From assembly GCA_900471925.1 (NCBI GenBank), contig UCGV01000009.1, forward strand, positions 1-64,000: 64,000 nucleotides of DNA, read 5' to 3'. The notes under the pieces are model-generated. The model ran no database searches, was not told where the DNA came from, and was given only the letters and a program-made list of their open reading frames with translations. The DNA is from Hyphomicrobiales bacterium. Its GTDB lineage: Bacteria; Pseudomonadota; Alphaproteobacteria; Rhizobiales; Rhizobiaceae. Below, piece after piece: positions 32,431-41,489 of the stretch; position 1 is the first letter of the stretch, and every line of letters starts with the position of its first letter. The position numbers and the translations under genes are program-made.

Positions 32431-33561
32431 ATGCGCTACGATCTTGATGCCTCCACGATCCAGATATTGCTTCCGGCCATTGCCGGGGCGGAGGATGCGT
32501 TGGCGCGGCTCGATGAGCGAGTGGCGCGCTCGCCGGTTGGGCGGGGCTTTGCCGAGCGCAGTCATTTCTTCGACGCCGCAGGCGCCCTGTGGGTAGCGGG
32601 CGAACTTGTGCATGTGGAAGATCTCGTTCTGCATGACGCACATATGGATAACCGCGCACCGAGCCACGAACTGACGATCGCTCATTCCGTGCTGCGTGCT
32701 CGGCGGCGCATCGAGACAGCCGATCCGGGTTGGGCGCTCAGTCCGGCCGGCCTCGGTATCTTGACGGCCAGCACGCTGGAAGGAGAGGAGAGGGCGCCTG
32801 AGGCCATCACTTCCCCATCTGTCGAAAGCGAGCCGGAGGACGAGGACGGCGAGGCCCCGCTCGCCGCCGAGATTGCCGAACTGGATGCCCTCTTGGCGCG
32901 CTCCCAAAAATTGCTCGACCGACATGCGGGTAAGGCAGTCGCCGAAGAGCCGGGCCAGGCACAAAGCTTGCGGCACGACGACGATCCGCTCGGGCTGTTC
33001 GGTGACGATGAATGGAACGAGGAAGAGCGGCTGCGGGAATGGCGGGATCTCATCCCGAGTTTCGAGGAGTTGCCCCCAAGCCTTGGCGCCGTGATCCTTT
33101 TCGACGCCTGGGAGCGGATCGAACCGCTGCGGCGCCAGCATTGGCTTGGAGGCTTGCTGATTGCCGGCGGCCTTCGCGCCAGAGGCAAGGTCACGTCGCA
33201 TCTCTTTTCATTCCACACTGGGTTGAAGCAGATCCGCCATGAGCGTCGGCGCTCACGCGATCGGGTCACTCGTCTGCAGGCCTTTCTGGAGGCCATGCGC
33301 GAAAGTGCGATCATCGGTCTCAAGGAGATCGATCGCCTGTCGCTGGCGCGCACGCAGATGGAGTTGCGCTTTCGCGGCCGTCGCTCCAATAGCAGCCTGC
33401 CGCAGCTTGCCGATTTCGTGCTTTCGCGCCCGATGGTGTCGGCTGCCATGATTGCCCGCGAGCTCGGCGTCACACAACGCGGCGCGCTCAATCTCATCAA
33501 CGAAATCGGCATTCGCGAGATCACCGGCCGTGGCCGTTACCGGGCCTGGGGCATCATCTGA
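32431..33561 (+). CDS. RHE_PE00001-family protein (DUF1612 plus C-terminal HTH)
   Basis: A 376-residue protein recognised from a rhizobial plasmid family. The N-terminal domain begins MRYDLDASTIQILLPAIAGAEDALARLDERVARSPVG and has WVAGELVHVEDLVLHD and ARRRIETADPGWALSPAGL. The middle is an acidic, variable stretch. The C-terminus holds the HTH (FVLSRPMVSAAMIARELGVTQRGALNLINEIGIREITGRGRYRAWGII). Function unknown; DNA binding is likely. The family is named after a gene of Rhizobium etli plasmid p42e and is common on plasmids and symbiotic islands. It lies 3.2 kb from repB, with its own terminator after it. Confidence 0.85.
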   Translation: MRYDLDASTIQILLPAIAGAEDALARLDERVARSPVGRGFAERSHFFDAAGALWVAGELVHVEDLVLHDAHMDNRAPSHELTIAHSVLRARRRIETADPGWALSPAGLGILTASTLEGEERAPEAITSPSVESEPEDEDGEAPLAAEIAELDALLARSQKLLDRHAGKAVAEEPGQAQSLRHDDDPLGLFGDDEWNEEERLREWRDLIPSFEELPPSLGAVILFDAWERIEPLRRQHWLGGLLIAGGLRARGKVTSHLFSFHTGLKQIRHERRRSRDRVTRLQAFLEAMRESAIIGLKEIDRLSLARTQMELRFRGRRSNSSLPQLADFVLSRPMVSAAMIARELGVTQRGALNLINEIGIREITGRGRYRAWGII

Positions 33562-33586
33562 TCTTGCGACCGTGACCGCAAAACGA

Positions 33587-33615
33587 AAACGGCCGGGCAT
33601 CAAGCCCGGCCGTTT
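33587..33615. terminator. Bidirectional rho-independent terminator
   Basis: AAACGGCCGGGC / GCCCGGCCGTTT, 12-bp perfect stem with a five-base loop. CTTTA follows on the plus strand, and on the minus strand TCGTTTT follows. It ends the RHE_PE00001-like gene and the convergent Bax-inhibitor-like gene. Confidence 0.85.
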
Positions 33616-33702
33616 CTTTAGGGTGAGCACCCGATCCATCATCCTGTCACAGATTCCGAACCGGGCGCTCTTGCGCTTCCATTGCCCCCAGAAGCGCGGT
33701 CC

Positions 33703-34419
33703 TTATTCCCGCTCGCCCGTGAAGTTGAGCAGAAGCTGGAAGATGTTGACGAAGTTCAGGTAGAGAGACAGTGCGCCGAAGACGGCAAGCTTCTGGTTCG
33801 ATTCCTGATCGTAGTTTTCCGAATACTGTTCCTTGATGTTCTGCGTGTCGTAGGCGGTGAGGCCGACGAAGACGACGATGCCGATCACCGAGATGGCGAA
33901 CTGCAGGGCAGACGAGCCGAGGAAGATGTTGACGATGCCGGCGATGATGATGCCGAACAGGCCCATCATCAGGAACGAACCCATCTTCGAAAGGTCACGC
34001 TTGGTCGTGTAGCCGTAGAGGCTGATCGCGCCGAACATCGCAGCAGTGATGAAGAAGGTCTGCGCGATGCTCGTCTTGGTGAAGACCAGGAAGACGGAGG
34101 CGAGCGACAGTCCCATCACGGCACAGAAGGCCCAGAAGGTCATCTGTGCGGTGCTCGACGACATCGACTGGATGCGGAACGAGAAGAAGAAGACGAATGC
34201 GAGCGGCGCCAGCATGACTACCCACTTGAGCGGGCTGCTGAAGATCGGCACGTAGAGGGCCGGCGTCGAGCCGACGACGAAGGCAACGATGCCGGTGATG
34301 ACGAGACCGAGCGCCATGTAATTGTAGACGCGCAGCATGTGCTGGCGCAGGCCTTCATCGAAAAGAGCCTGTGTTTGGGCACCAGAGCCGTAGCCATAAC
34401 GGGGATTGATCGGGTTCAT
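33703..34419 (-). CDS. Bax inhibitor-1/YccA family membrane protein
   Basis: A 238-residue inner-membrane protein with seven predicted spans (for example VYNYMALGLVITGIVAFVV, WVVMLAPLAFVFFFSF, FISIVGIVVFVGLTAYDTQ). The conserved BI-1 C-terminal segment GLTAYDTQNIKEQY and the terminal FQLLLNFTG are present. Family members are pH-sensitive calcium leak channels or modulators of the FtsH protease (YccA). Monocistronic in appearance, 21 bp downstream of the anti-sigma gene stop, sharing orientation. No link to stress response can be shown beyond proximity to the sigma/anti-sigma pair. Confidence 0.88.
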   Translation of the reverse strand: MNPINPRYGYGSGAQTQALFDEGLRQHMLRVYNYMALGLVITGIVAFVVGSTPALYVPIFSSPLKWVVMLAPLAFVFFFSFRIQSMSSSTAQMTFWAFCAVMGLSLASVFLVFTKTSIAQTFFITAAMFGAISLYGYTTKRDLSKMGSFLMMGLFGIIIAGIVNIFLGSSALQFAISVIGIVVFVGLTAYDTQNIKEQYSENYDQESNQKLAVFGALSLYLNFVNIFQLLLNFTGERE

Positions 34420-34440
34420 AAACTGATCTCCTCGGTTGAA

Positions 34441-35208
34441 TTAGTAGAGCGACCGGGCAAGCCGTTCGGCTGCCTGATCGAGATTGGTGCCGCTATTGTC
34501 GGCGATCAGCGCATAAGCAACTTCGCCGATCTGCCAATAGGCGGCTTCTGTTTTTTCAAGTGCGATATGGCTGACCGGCTTCACCTCGAAGGCTCCGGGA
34601 CGCACGGCGAAGAGCGACAGGCGTTTGCCGTCGGTCTCTTCGATTGCCATTTCGACGCTTGGCCCAAATTCCGACGGGAAGACCTGGACATCGGCAACCT
34701 TCCATTCCTTGGGAAGTTCAGGCATCACGATTGCGGTCGCAGCGCGGATATCCTCGGCGCTGTAGGCATGCGCCGTCTGCGACGGAATGGTTTCGCGAAG
34801 GGCGGCCGTGCGATAGGCACGCACCGCATCCTCGACATAGGCCGGAGCCGGAACCGAAGCATTGACTTCCGTTGCCGTGAAGGCGCCGAAGGAATTATGT
34901 GCCACCCAGCCGGCTGCAAGCAGGACGCCGACGGCAGCGATGCGCTGCACCGAATGCAGGATGCGGCCATAGGAAAGGCCGCGTTCCAGCTTGCGGGCGG
35001 CATCGCGCGTCTCGGCGCGGCCAAAGGCGCTTTCGCCAGCCAGCGCCAGGCGCAATTCGCCCTTCATGCTGAGATCGGCCATGACCTTCGCGGCAATTGC
35101 CGGATTCTCGGAAAGATAGGATTCCACCTGTATGCGCCGTGCGACATCGAGCTCGCCGTCTACATAGGCGTCGAGATCGGCATCGATGATTGGATCAATC
35201 GCCTTCAT
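34441..35208 (-). CDS. Membrane anti-sigma factor (cysteine-free)
   Basis: A 255-residue protein with an N-terminal cytoplasmic anti-sigma-like helix bundle (DADLDAYVDGELDVARRIQVESYLSENPAIAAKV), one span near residues 92-108 (IAAVGVLLAAGWVAHNSF) and a periplasmic C-terminal domain of about 150 residues. No Cys is present, so it is not a zinc-binding ZAS redox type. GGAGGG precedes the ATG at 35208, which lies 14 bp inside the sigma gene. Typical sigma/anti-sigma coupling: the sigma factor is held at the membrane until a signal arrives. Confidence 0.82.
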   Translation of the reverse strand: MKAIDPIIDADLDAYVDGELDVARRIQVESYLSENPAIAAKVMADLSMKGELRLALAGESAFGRAETRDAARKLERGLSYGRILHSVQRIAAVGVLLAAGWVAHNSFGAFTATEVNASVPAPAYVEDAVRAYRTAALRETIPSQTAHAYSAEDIRAATAIVMPELPKEWKVADVQVFPSEFGPSVEMAIEETDGKRLSLFAVRPGAFEVKPVSHIALEKTEAAYWQIGEVAYALIADNSGTNLDQAAERLARSLY

Positions 35209-35734
35209 TGCCGTTCCCTCCAATTAATCTCAGGTGCGAGACGCGCGGTGTCTTTTCTTCGAACTCGCGCAGCTGGGCGCGGGCGCGGGAAATGCGCGAC
35301 ATCAGCGTGCCGACAGGGATACCGAGCGCATTGGCAGCTTCCTGGTAGGACAGATCCTCGATCGCGACCAGATGCAGCGCTTCACGCTGTTCTTCCGGCA
35401 GGTCGAAAAAGGCATTGCGCACCTGCTGCAGGCGCACCGCATGTTCCTGGCCCGCCGGCAGCGACTGTTCCGCCTCAACGGCCGCCTCATCATGGCGGCG
35501 TGTCAGCGAGCGGGTCTGGCGCACGCGGTCGATATGCGCATTGTGCAGAATGGAAAGAAGCCACGTGCGCAGGTTTCCGCCGCTGCGGAAGCTCTTGCGC
35601 TTCTCGAAAGCGCGGACCAGCGCGTCATGCACCAGATCTTCCGCCTCGTCCGAATTGCGCACCAGCGAGCGAGCGTAGCGCCGAAGCGCTGCGAGCTGAC
35701 CGATGACATCGAAGGGGCGTTCTTTCCGTTCCAT
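35195..35734 (-). CDS. ECF RNA polymerase sigma factor
   Basis: A 179-residue group IV sigma-70 factor. Region 2 is LRRYARSLVRNSDEAEDLVHDALVRAFEKRKSF...NLRTWLLSILHNAHIDRVR; region 4 is DLPEEQREALHLVAIEDLSYQEAANALGIPVGTLMSRISRARAQLR. ATG at 35734 lacks a ribosome binding site but lies about seven bases after a promoter-like CGTATA, so the mRNA may be leaderless. A longer frame starts at 35791 but would extend through the promoter motif. Its regulon probably includes itself; which other genes is unknown. Confidence 0.9.
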   Translation of the reverse strand: MERKERPFDVIGQLAALRRYARSLVRNSDEAEDLVHDALVRAFEKRKSFRSGGNLRTWLLSILHNAHIDRVRQTRSLTRRHDEAAVEAEQSLPAGQEHAVRLQQVRNAFFDLPEEQREALHLVAIEDLSYQEAANALGIPVGTLMSRISRARAQLREFEEKTPRVSHLRLIGGNGNEGD

Positions 35735-35741
35735 GATTGAG

Positions 35742-35769
35742 TATACGAAAGCTCCGCGGATTTTATTCC
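35742..35769 (-). promoter_or_regulatory. ECF-type promoter of the sigma operon
   Basis: On the minus strand GGAATAA (35769-35763), 15-bp spacer, CGTATA (35747-35742). GGAATA...CGTA is typical for ECF sigma autoregulated promoters. Predicted transcript start is at or just before the ATG at 35734. Confidence 0.6.
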
Positions 35770-35833
35770 GCACCGATTCCGATTTTCTCAAAATTTTCCG
35801 AAAAAACTGTCGGAAGGCCGTTTTGCGGAAAGA

Positions 35834-35858
35834 CCTCCGCCATCAGTCATGGCGGAGG
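35834..35858 (-). terminator. Terminator after the bicupin gene
   Basis: Perfect 10-bp stem CCTCCGCCAT / ATGGCGGAGG with loop CAGTC; on the minus strand TCTTTCC follows. Lies 30 bp after the minus-strand oxalate decarboxylase-like gene. Confidence 0.75.
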
Positions 35859-35887
35859 CGATAGTTTGTAGTGCCGTGTCGAGGCGA

Positions 35888-37138
35888 TCATCCTTTGGGC
35901 ATGATCCCTGGTTGGTCGGCTGGAAACTTCGCAATATCCTGGACGCCGACATTGAGATGCTGGGCGACGAGGGCCGCTGGCGTATGGGTCAACCAGGATG
36001 AGAGCCCGACTTCCTGATATTCGGCGACTTTGAAGACGGCCACGAATTGCAGGTCGGTCTTGCCGGTATTTTCGATGATATGGCCCTGGCTTCTTTTGAC
36101 GTAACCGATGTCGCCCGCCCGGAAGTCGGCCGTCTGGCTGCGCGGGCCGGCATCGAACACCGTCATGCGGCCTTCGCCCTTGATCCAGTATTGCCATTCG
36201 TCGGCATTCGGATGCCAGTGCATTTCCCGCACGGCCCCCGGCTTGATCGTCTCGATCGCTGCGGCAATCGTCTTGGAAACCTTGAAGATGCTACTGTCGG
36301 CGAGCTGGATTGTGCCCGACGCATTCTGTTTGAGCGGTGCCGAGGCCGTCAGCCTATAGGTGAACGGGTAGGGCGGCAGGCCGGCGGAAGCGACGGCCTC
36401 CTGGTCGGCCGAAAGCGGACCCGGCTCCTTGCCCTGGAAGATCCAGAGATCCTGCAACGGGATGTTCTTGAATGTCTCCTGCGCTACGCCGAAGTTCTTG
36501 GCAAGCAGTTCCGGCGAGGTGTGGGCAAGCCAGTCGGTCAGGAGCAGCGTGCCATATTCGGACTGGTCGCCTTCGTCAAACACGATCACGAATTCACAGC
36601 CTTCGGGTCCGAGACCCTGCAGCGAGTGGGGAAAGCCCGCCGGAAAATACCAGAGGTCACCGGCCTCCACGTCCTGTACATAGGCGCGGCCCTGCGGATC
36701 GAGCACCGTCACCCGGCAGCGGCCGTTGGTCATGATCGCCCATTCGGCCGCCCGGTGCCAGTGCATCTCGCGGATACCGCCAGGGCCGAGGCGCATGTTG
36801 ACGCCCGAAACCGCCTCGGAGATCGCAAAGTCTGATTTGGTCACCTGCCGCGCCCAGCCGCCATTCTGGATTCGTTTGGCGGCGTTGTTGAACGATCCCC
36901 AGAAAAGCTGCATGTCGCCGACATCGGTCGCCGGCGGGCTGTCGAAGGAGGGGAACTGATCATTGATGGCCGGGTTCTTCGGGCCGGGATCGGAGAGCCC
37001 CGCGGGATTGGCATTGACGGCGCCTTCGGCCGGCTGGTCGGGATTGCCGAAGCTCGCCGCATGCGCGGCACCGGCTGCCAGTACCGTTCCCCCCATCGCT
37101 CCGAGCGCGAGGACCGTCCGTCTAGAGAGAGGTTCCAT
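35888..37138 (-). CDS. oxdC: Oxalate decarboxylase-family bicupin, Tat-exported
   Basis: A 416-residue two-cupin Mn enzyme that splits oxalate to formate and CO2. The N-terminus has a twin-arginine signal (SRRTVLALGAMGGTVLAAGAAHA). Domain 1: REMHWHRAAEW and FPHSLQG; domain 2: REMHWHPNADEWQYW and GHIIENTG, the His-His-Glu-His Mn ligands. The lid reads SEYGT where the Bacillus enzyme has SENST, keeping the catalytic Glu that distinguishes decarboxylase from oxidase (family knowledge). It starts 31 bp after the RND pump gene with AAGGAAT upstream, so it may be cotranscribed with the pump. Confidence 0.88.
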   Translation of the reverse strand: MEPLSRRTVLALGAMGGTVLAAGAAHAASFGNPDQPAEGAVNANPAGLSDPGPKNPAINDQFPSFDSPPATDVGDMQLFWGSFNNAAKRIQNGGWARQVTKSDFAISEAVSGVNMRLGPGGIREMHWHRAAEWAIMTNGRCRVTVLDPQGRAYVQDVEAGDLWYFPAGFPHSLQGLGPEGCEFVIVFDEGDQSEYGTLLLTDWLAHTSPELLAKNFGVAQETFKNIPLQDLWIFQGKEPGPLSADQEAVASAGLPPYPFTYRLTASAPLKQNASGTIQLADSSIFKVSKTIAAAIETIKPGAVREMHWHPNADEWQYWIKGEGRMTVFDAGPRSQTADFRAGDIGYVKRSQGHIIENTGKTDLQFVAVFKVAEYQEVGLSSWLTHTPAALVAQHLNVGVQDIAKFPADQPGIMPKG

Positions 37139-37169
37139 GGTTTTATTCCTTTCGTGTGGATGGGGATGG

Positions 37170-40100
37170 TCATTCCGCCGGGACGTGAGCCTGGGCTTCT
37201 GTGCCGGCCGCTGAAGGCCGTCTGCGGCTGACGAATTCGCTCAGCCTTTCCAGGTAGAGGTAGACGATGGGCGTGGTGTAGAGCGTCATGACCTGGCTGA
37301 TGAGCAAACCGCCGACCATGGAGTAGCCAAGCGGCTGGCGCAGTTCCGAGCCGGTGCCGTGTCCGAGCATCAGCGGCAGGCCGGCCAGAAGTGCGGCCGA
37401 TGTCGTCATGATGATCGGGCGGAAACGCAGGAGACAGGCCTGGCGGATCGCATCCTCCGGCGACAGTCCCTGCTCGCGCTGGGCGGCAATGGCAAAGTCG
37501 ACGATCATGATGCCGTTCTTCTTGACGATACCGATCAGCAGAATGACGCCGATCAGCGCGATGACGGTAAAGTCGAAACCAAAGGCCCAGAGCATGGCGA
37601 GCGCGCCAAGCCCGGCAGAAGGTAGGGTCGACAGGATCGTCAACGGGTGGAAATAGCTCTCATAGAGCACACCGAGGATCAGATAGATCACGGCAACTGC
37701 CGCAAGCACCAGCAGTGGCTCGCTTGCAAGCGAACTTTGATAGGCCTGTGCGTTGCCCTGGAATGTACCGATGACAGTTGCCGGCTTGCCGAGATCCGTT
37801 TCCGCCTTGCCGATTGCGGCAACAGCCTGGCTGAGCGCTACGCCCTTTGCCAGGTTGAAGGAAAGTGTGACGGCCGGGAACTGGCTCTGGTGGTTGACGG
37901 CGAGCACGGCCGTCGGCTCCGTCGTCTGCTTGACGAGTTGGTTCAAGGGAACTTGCTCGCCGGTCAATGGCGACTTGATGTAGAGGCCATTGATCGCCAG
38001 CGGCGAATTCTGGAACTGCGGCGCAAGCTCGAGAACGACATGGTAGCTGTTCAGGTCGGTGAAATATTGGGTGACCTGTCGCTGGCCGAAGGCATCGTAG
38101 AGCGTGTTGTCGATCGTTTGCGGATCGATGCCGAAACGCGATGCCTGGTCACGATCGATCGCAAGCGTCACGGTGGCGCCGCCATTCTGCTGGTCGGTGG
38201 CGACATCGGTCAGTTCCGGCAGGCTCTTGAACTTGGCAAGCAGCTTGCCCGACCAATCGTCGAGCTCGCCGGCATCGCCATCCTGAAGCGTATACTGGAA
38301 CTGTGTCGCCGAACTGCGTCCGCCGACATTGATATCCTGCGCCGGCTGCAGGAAGAGGTCTGCGCCCTGCATCTGAGCAAGTTTTGGGCGAAGCCTGTTG
38401 ATGATCTCGCTTGCCGAGGCGTCGCGCTCGCCTTCAGGCTTCAGGGTGATGAACATGCGGCCGGTATTGACGGTCTGGCCGGCCCCGCCGCCAACCGCCA
38501 TGCCGACGCTTGCGACACCGGGATCGCCGGCGACGATCTTGCCGGCTTCGATCTGGTGGCGTGACATTTCGGCAAAAGAAATATCCTGCGACGCCTCGAG
38601 AATGCCGGTGATCAGGCCAGTATCCTGCGTCGGGAAGAAGCCCTTGGGAATATTGACGAACAGGAAGCCGGTTGCCGCGAGAGAGGCGAGGAAGGCCACC
38701 ATCGTCAGGCGGTGATGGCGCAGCGCCATGTCCAGCGTGCTGCGGTAGCCGGCAAGCAGTCCGTCGAATATTTTTTCGCTGACATTGTAGAGTCTGCCAT
38801 GACGGCTGTCTTTTTCAGCCTTCAGGAAGCGGGAGCTCATCATTGGCGTGATGGTGAGTGAAACGAGCGCCGAGACGACGATTGTCATCGTCACTGTGAT
38901 CGCGAACTCCCGGAACAGCCGGCCGACGATACCGCCCATCAGGAGCAGCGGGATGAAGACGGCGACGAGCGAGATGCTGATCGAGATGATCGTGAAGCCG
39001 ATTTCTCGTGCGCCGTCGATTGCTGCCTGTCTCGGCGCCTTGCCCATCTCCATATGACGATGGATGTTTTCGACCATGACGATGGCATCGTCGACGACGA
39101 AGCCGACAGCAATGCTCAAGCCCATCAGCGAGAGGTTGTCGAGGCTGAAGCCGGCGACATACATCAGCGCCAATGTGGCCAGAAGTGCCAGCGGCACGGT
39201 GACGCTGGGGATCACCGTCACCCAGACATTGCGCAGGAAGATGAAGATCACCATGACGACGAGGACGATCGTGATGATCAGTGTCGTCTCGACATCAGCC
39301 ACCGACGCCCGGATCGTCGTCGTCCGGTCGCTGAGGATGGAGAGATGAATGGCGGCCGGTGCTATCGACTGAAGCTGCGGCAGCGCGGAACGGATGGCAT
39401 CGACCGTATCGATGATATTGGCGCCCGGCAGCTTGAAGATCGGCAGCAGGATTGCTCGCTTGCCATTGGCCCAGGCGGCCAGCTGATCGTTCTCGGGTCC
39501 ATCGATCGCCTTGCCGATATCACTTATGCGCACCGGCGCGCCGTCGCGATAGGCGACGATTGCATCGTTCCAGGGGGCGGCCTTCAGGAGCTGATCATTG
39601 TCGTAGATCGTGTAGGTATGTTCGGCACCCTGCACGCTTCCCTTCGGCGCATTGCTGGTAATCCCGGTCACGGCGCTGCGGATATCCTCGAGCGACAGAC
39701 CCATCTCGGCGATCTTGCCGGGGTCGATCTGCAGGCGCACGGCCGGCTTCTGCTGGCCGAAGATCAGAACCTGCGAGACGCCGTCGAGCTGGCTGATATG
39801 CTGGGCAAGGACACTTTCGGCGAAGTCGTCGACCTGGGTCAGCGGCAGTGTGTCCGACGTCAGGGCGAGAACCATGACCGGCGGATCGGCGGGATTGACC
39901 TTGCGATAGGTCGGCGGCGAAGGCAGGCCAGTCGGCAATTGCCCGCCGGCAGCGTTGATCGCAGTCTGGACATCCTGGGCAGCACTGTCGACGTCGCGCG
40001 ACAGATCGAACTGCAGGGTGATCGAACTCGAACCAAGCGTGCTCGTCGAGGTCATCTGGGTGACGCCGGGGATCTGGCCGAATTGCCGCTCGAGCGGCTG

Positions 40101-40292
40101 CGTCACGGCGGAGGCCATCGTCTTCGGATCGGCGCCGGGAAACTGCGTCGAAACCTGGATCGTTGGAAAATCGACCTGCGGCAGCGGCGCCACCGGCAGG
40201 AGAGGATAGGCGACAATGCCGATGCCGAAGAGGCCGGCCATCAGCAGCGAGGCGGCGATCGGGCGTTCGATAAACCACGAAGAGATCGACAT
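37170..40292 (-). CDS. RND multidrug efflux permease (MdtB/MdtC type)
   Basis: A 1040-residue inner-membrane proton/drug antiporter of the HAE-1 class: 12 spans, two large periplasmic loops. N-terminus SISSWFIERPIAASLLMAGLFGIGIVAYPLLPVAPLPQVDFPTIQVS; TM4 proton-relay Asp pair in GFVVDDAIVMVENIHRH; C-terminal half repeats the fold. PLPQVDFPTI is typical of MdtB/C and MuxB/C pumps. Only one permease is present, unlike the MdtBC pair. The adaptor gene ends four bases upstream and its stop region AAGGAGTAG supplies the ribosome binding site. No outer-membrane TolC partner is in the window. Confidence 0.93.
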   Translation of the reverse strand: MSISSWFIERPIAASLLMAGLFGIGIVAYPLLPVAPLPQVDFPTIQVSTQFPGADPKTMASAVTQPLERQFGQIPGVTQMTSTSTLGSSSITLQFDLSRDVDSAAQDVQTAINAAGGQLPTGLPSPPTYRKVNPADPPVMVLALTSDTLPLTQVDDFAESVLAQHISQLDGVSQVLIFGQQKPAVRLQIDPGKIAEMGLSLEDIRSAVTGITSNAPKGSVQGAEHTYTIYDNDQLLKAAPWNDAIVAYRDGAPVRISDIGKAIDGPENDQLAAWANGKRAILLPIFKLPGANIIDTVDAIRSALPQLQSIAPAAIHLSILSDRTTTIRASVADVETTLIITIVLVVMVIFIFLRNVWVTVIPSVTVPLALLATLALMYVAGFSLDNLSLMGLSIAVGFVVDDAIVMVENIHRHMEMGKAPRQAAIDGAREIGFTIISISISLVAVFIPLLLMGGIVGRLFREFAITVTMTIVVSALVSLTITPMMSSRFLKAEKDSRHGRLYNVSEKIFDGLLAGYRSTLDMALRHHRLTMVAFLASLAATGFLFVNIPKGFFPTQDTGLITGILEASQDISFAEMSRHQIEAGKIVAGDPGVASVGMAVGGGAGQTVNTGRMFITLKPEGERDASASEIINRLRPKLAQMQGADLFLQPAQDINVGGRSSATQFQYTLQDGDAGELDDWSGKLLAKFKSLPELTDVATDQQNGGATVTLAIDRDQASRFGIDPQTIDNTLYDAFGQRQVTQYFTDLNSYHVVLELAPQFQNSPLAINGLYIKSPLTGEQVPLNQLVKQTTEPTAVLAVNHQSQFPAVTLSFNLAKGVALSQAVAAIGKAETDLGKPATVIGTFQGNAQAYQSSLASEPLLVLAAVAVIYLILGVLYESYFHPLTILSTLPSAGLGALAMLWAFGFDFTVIALIGVILLIGIVKKNGIMIVDFAIAAQREQGLSPEDAIRQACLLRFRPIIMTTSAALLAGLPLMLGHGTGSELRQPLGYSMVGGLLISQVMTLYTTPIVYLYLERLSEFVSRRRPSAAGTEAQAHVPAE

Positions 40293-40295
40293 GGC

Positions 40296-41477
40296 CTACT
40301 CCTTGCTGGCAGCTTGGGCAGCTGCCTGCTGAACGCTGACATGGGTGCCGATATCCAGGCGATATTGCCCTGATGTCACGACCTCTTCGTTGCCGGAAAG
40401 GCCTTTTTCGATGACGGCGCTGCCATTCTCGATCGGGCCGGGACTGACCTTGCGGACCTGGGCTGCGCCGGCGGCATCGATGATGTAGACGAAGAAACCG
40501 TCTTCTCCGCGTTGAAGGGCGGCAGATGGGACGGTCACGGCCTTCTGCAGCGTTTGCTGTCTGACCCGCAACGTCACGAACTGGCCCGGCCAGAGCGCAT
40601 CATCCTTGTTCTCGAAGGTCGATTTGATGCGGATCGTGCCGCTTGCCTGATCGATGACGTTGTCGATGAGGGAGAGCGTGCCGGTCGCAAGCTGCTGCGA
40701 CTGATCCATAGACATCGCGGTCACTTCGACAGGGCCAGCCTTCAGCGCGCCGCGCACGGCGTCGAGATCGTCCTCGCGCAAGGTGGAGACCACGGTGATC
40801 GGCTGCGTCTGGGTGACGGTCACGATCGGGGTCGTATCCGTCGTATGGACCTCGTTGCCGGCGTCGATGCGGCGGATACCAGTCCGCCCGTCGATCGGTG
40901 AGCGGATCTCGGTATAGGAGAGTGAAACGTCGGCTGCTTCTTTGGCGGCCTGGTCCTCGGCAAGCTGAGCCTCGGCGCTTGCCACTTGGGCCTGCTGCTC
41001 TTCAAGTGTTTCTTGCGTGACGATCTGCTGCTGCGAAAGCCTTTGATCCTTGGCGAGCAGATACTGGGCATTGGCGAGATCGGCCTGATCCTGTTTGATC
41101 TTTGCTGCCGCCTGATCTACGGCGGCCTGGAAGGGGCGCGGGTCGATGATGGCGAGGAGATCGCCGTTCTTGACGGCCTGTCCCTCGTTGAAGTCGACGC
41201 TTTGCAGCTCACCATCGACGCGCGTGGTGATGTTGACGGTATAGTTTGCCTGTACCGTGCCGAGACCGTCGAGATAGACGGGGACGTCGGTGACGGAAGG
41301 CGTGGCGACTTCGACCGGCACGGCTGGCGTGCCGGGCTCCGGGGCGGCGATGGTCGGCTCCGTCCCTGCAAGCCAGAAGGCTGCAACCGATCCGCCCGCA
41401 ATGACGAGAATGGCAGCAGCGAGCATGGCCGGTTTCCGGCGACGCCGGGGTTCAATCACGGTACGGATGGATGTCAC
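40296..41477 (-). CDS. RND efflux periplasmic adaptor (MdtA type)
   Basis: A 393-residue membrane-fusion protein joining the RND permease to an outer-membrane channel. One N-terminal anchor (KPAMLAAAILVIAGGSVAAFWLAG), lipoyl half-motifs VDGELQSVDFNEGQAVKNGDLLAIIDPRPFQ and SYTEIRSPIDGRTGIRRIDAGNEV, a helical hairpin rich in Gln/Ala, and a beta-barrel domain (LWPGQFVTLRVRQQT). GTG at 41477 with GGAG six bases upstream is preferred over ATG at 41489, which has no ribosome binding site. Confidence 0.9.
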   Translation of the reverse strand: MTSIRTVIEPRRRRKPAMLAAAILVIAGGSVAAFWLAGTEPTIAAPEPGTPAVPVEVATPSVTDVPVYLDGLGTVQANYTVNITTRVDGELQSVDFNEGQAVKNGDLLAIIDPRPFQAAVDQAAAKIKQDQADLANAQYLLAKDQRLSQQQIVTQETLEEQQAQVASAEAQLAEDQAAKEAADVSLSYTEIRSPIDGRTGIRRIDAGNEVHTTDTTPIVTVTQTQPITVVSTLREDDLDAVRGALKAGPVEVTAMSMDQSQQLATGTLSLIDNVIDQASGTIRIKSTFENKDDALWPGQFVTLRVRQQTLQKAVTVPSAALQRGEDGFFVYIIDAAGAAQVRKVSPGPIENGSAVIEKGLSGNEEVVTSGQYRLDIGTHVSVQQAAAQAASKE

Positions 41478-41489
41478 TGCCAGCTCCAT

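Noticed and set aside
33682..35706. Plus-strand open frame of 674 codons
   Set aside because: It is antisense to the BI-1, anti-sigma and sigma genes, has no ribosome binding site or family motif, and its composition (Arg/Asp/Glu/His-rich) is that of a GC-bias shadow.
39054..40373. Plus-strand open frame of 439 codons
   Set aside because: Antisense shadow of the RND permease with Asp/Arg/His-rich low-complexity translation.
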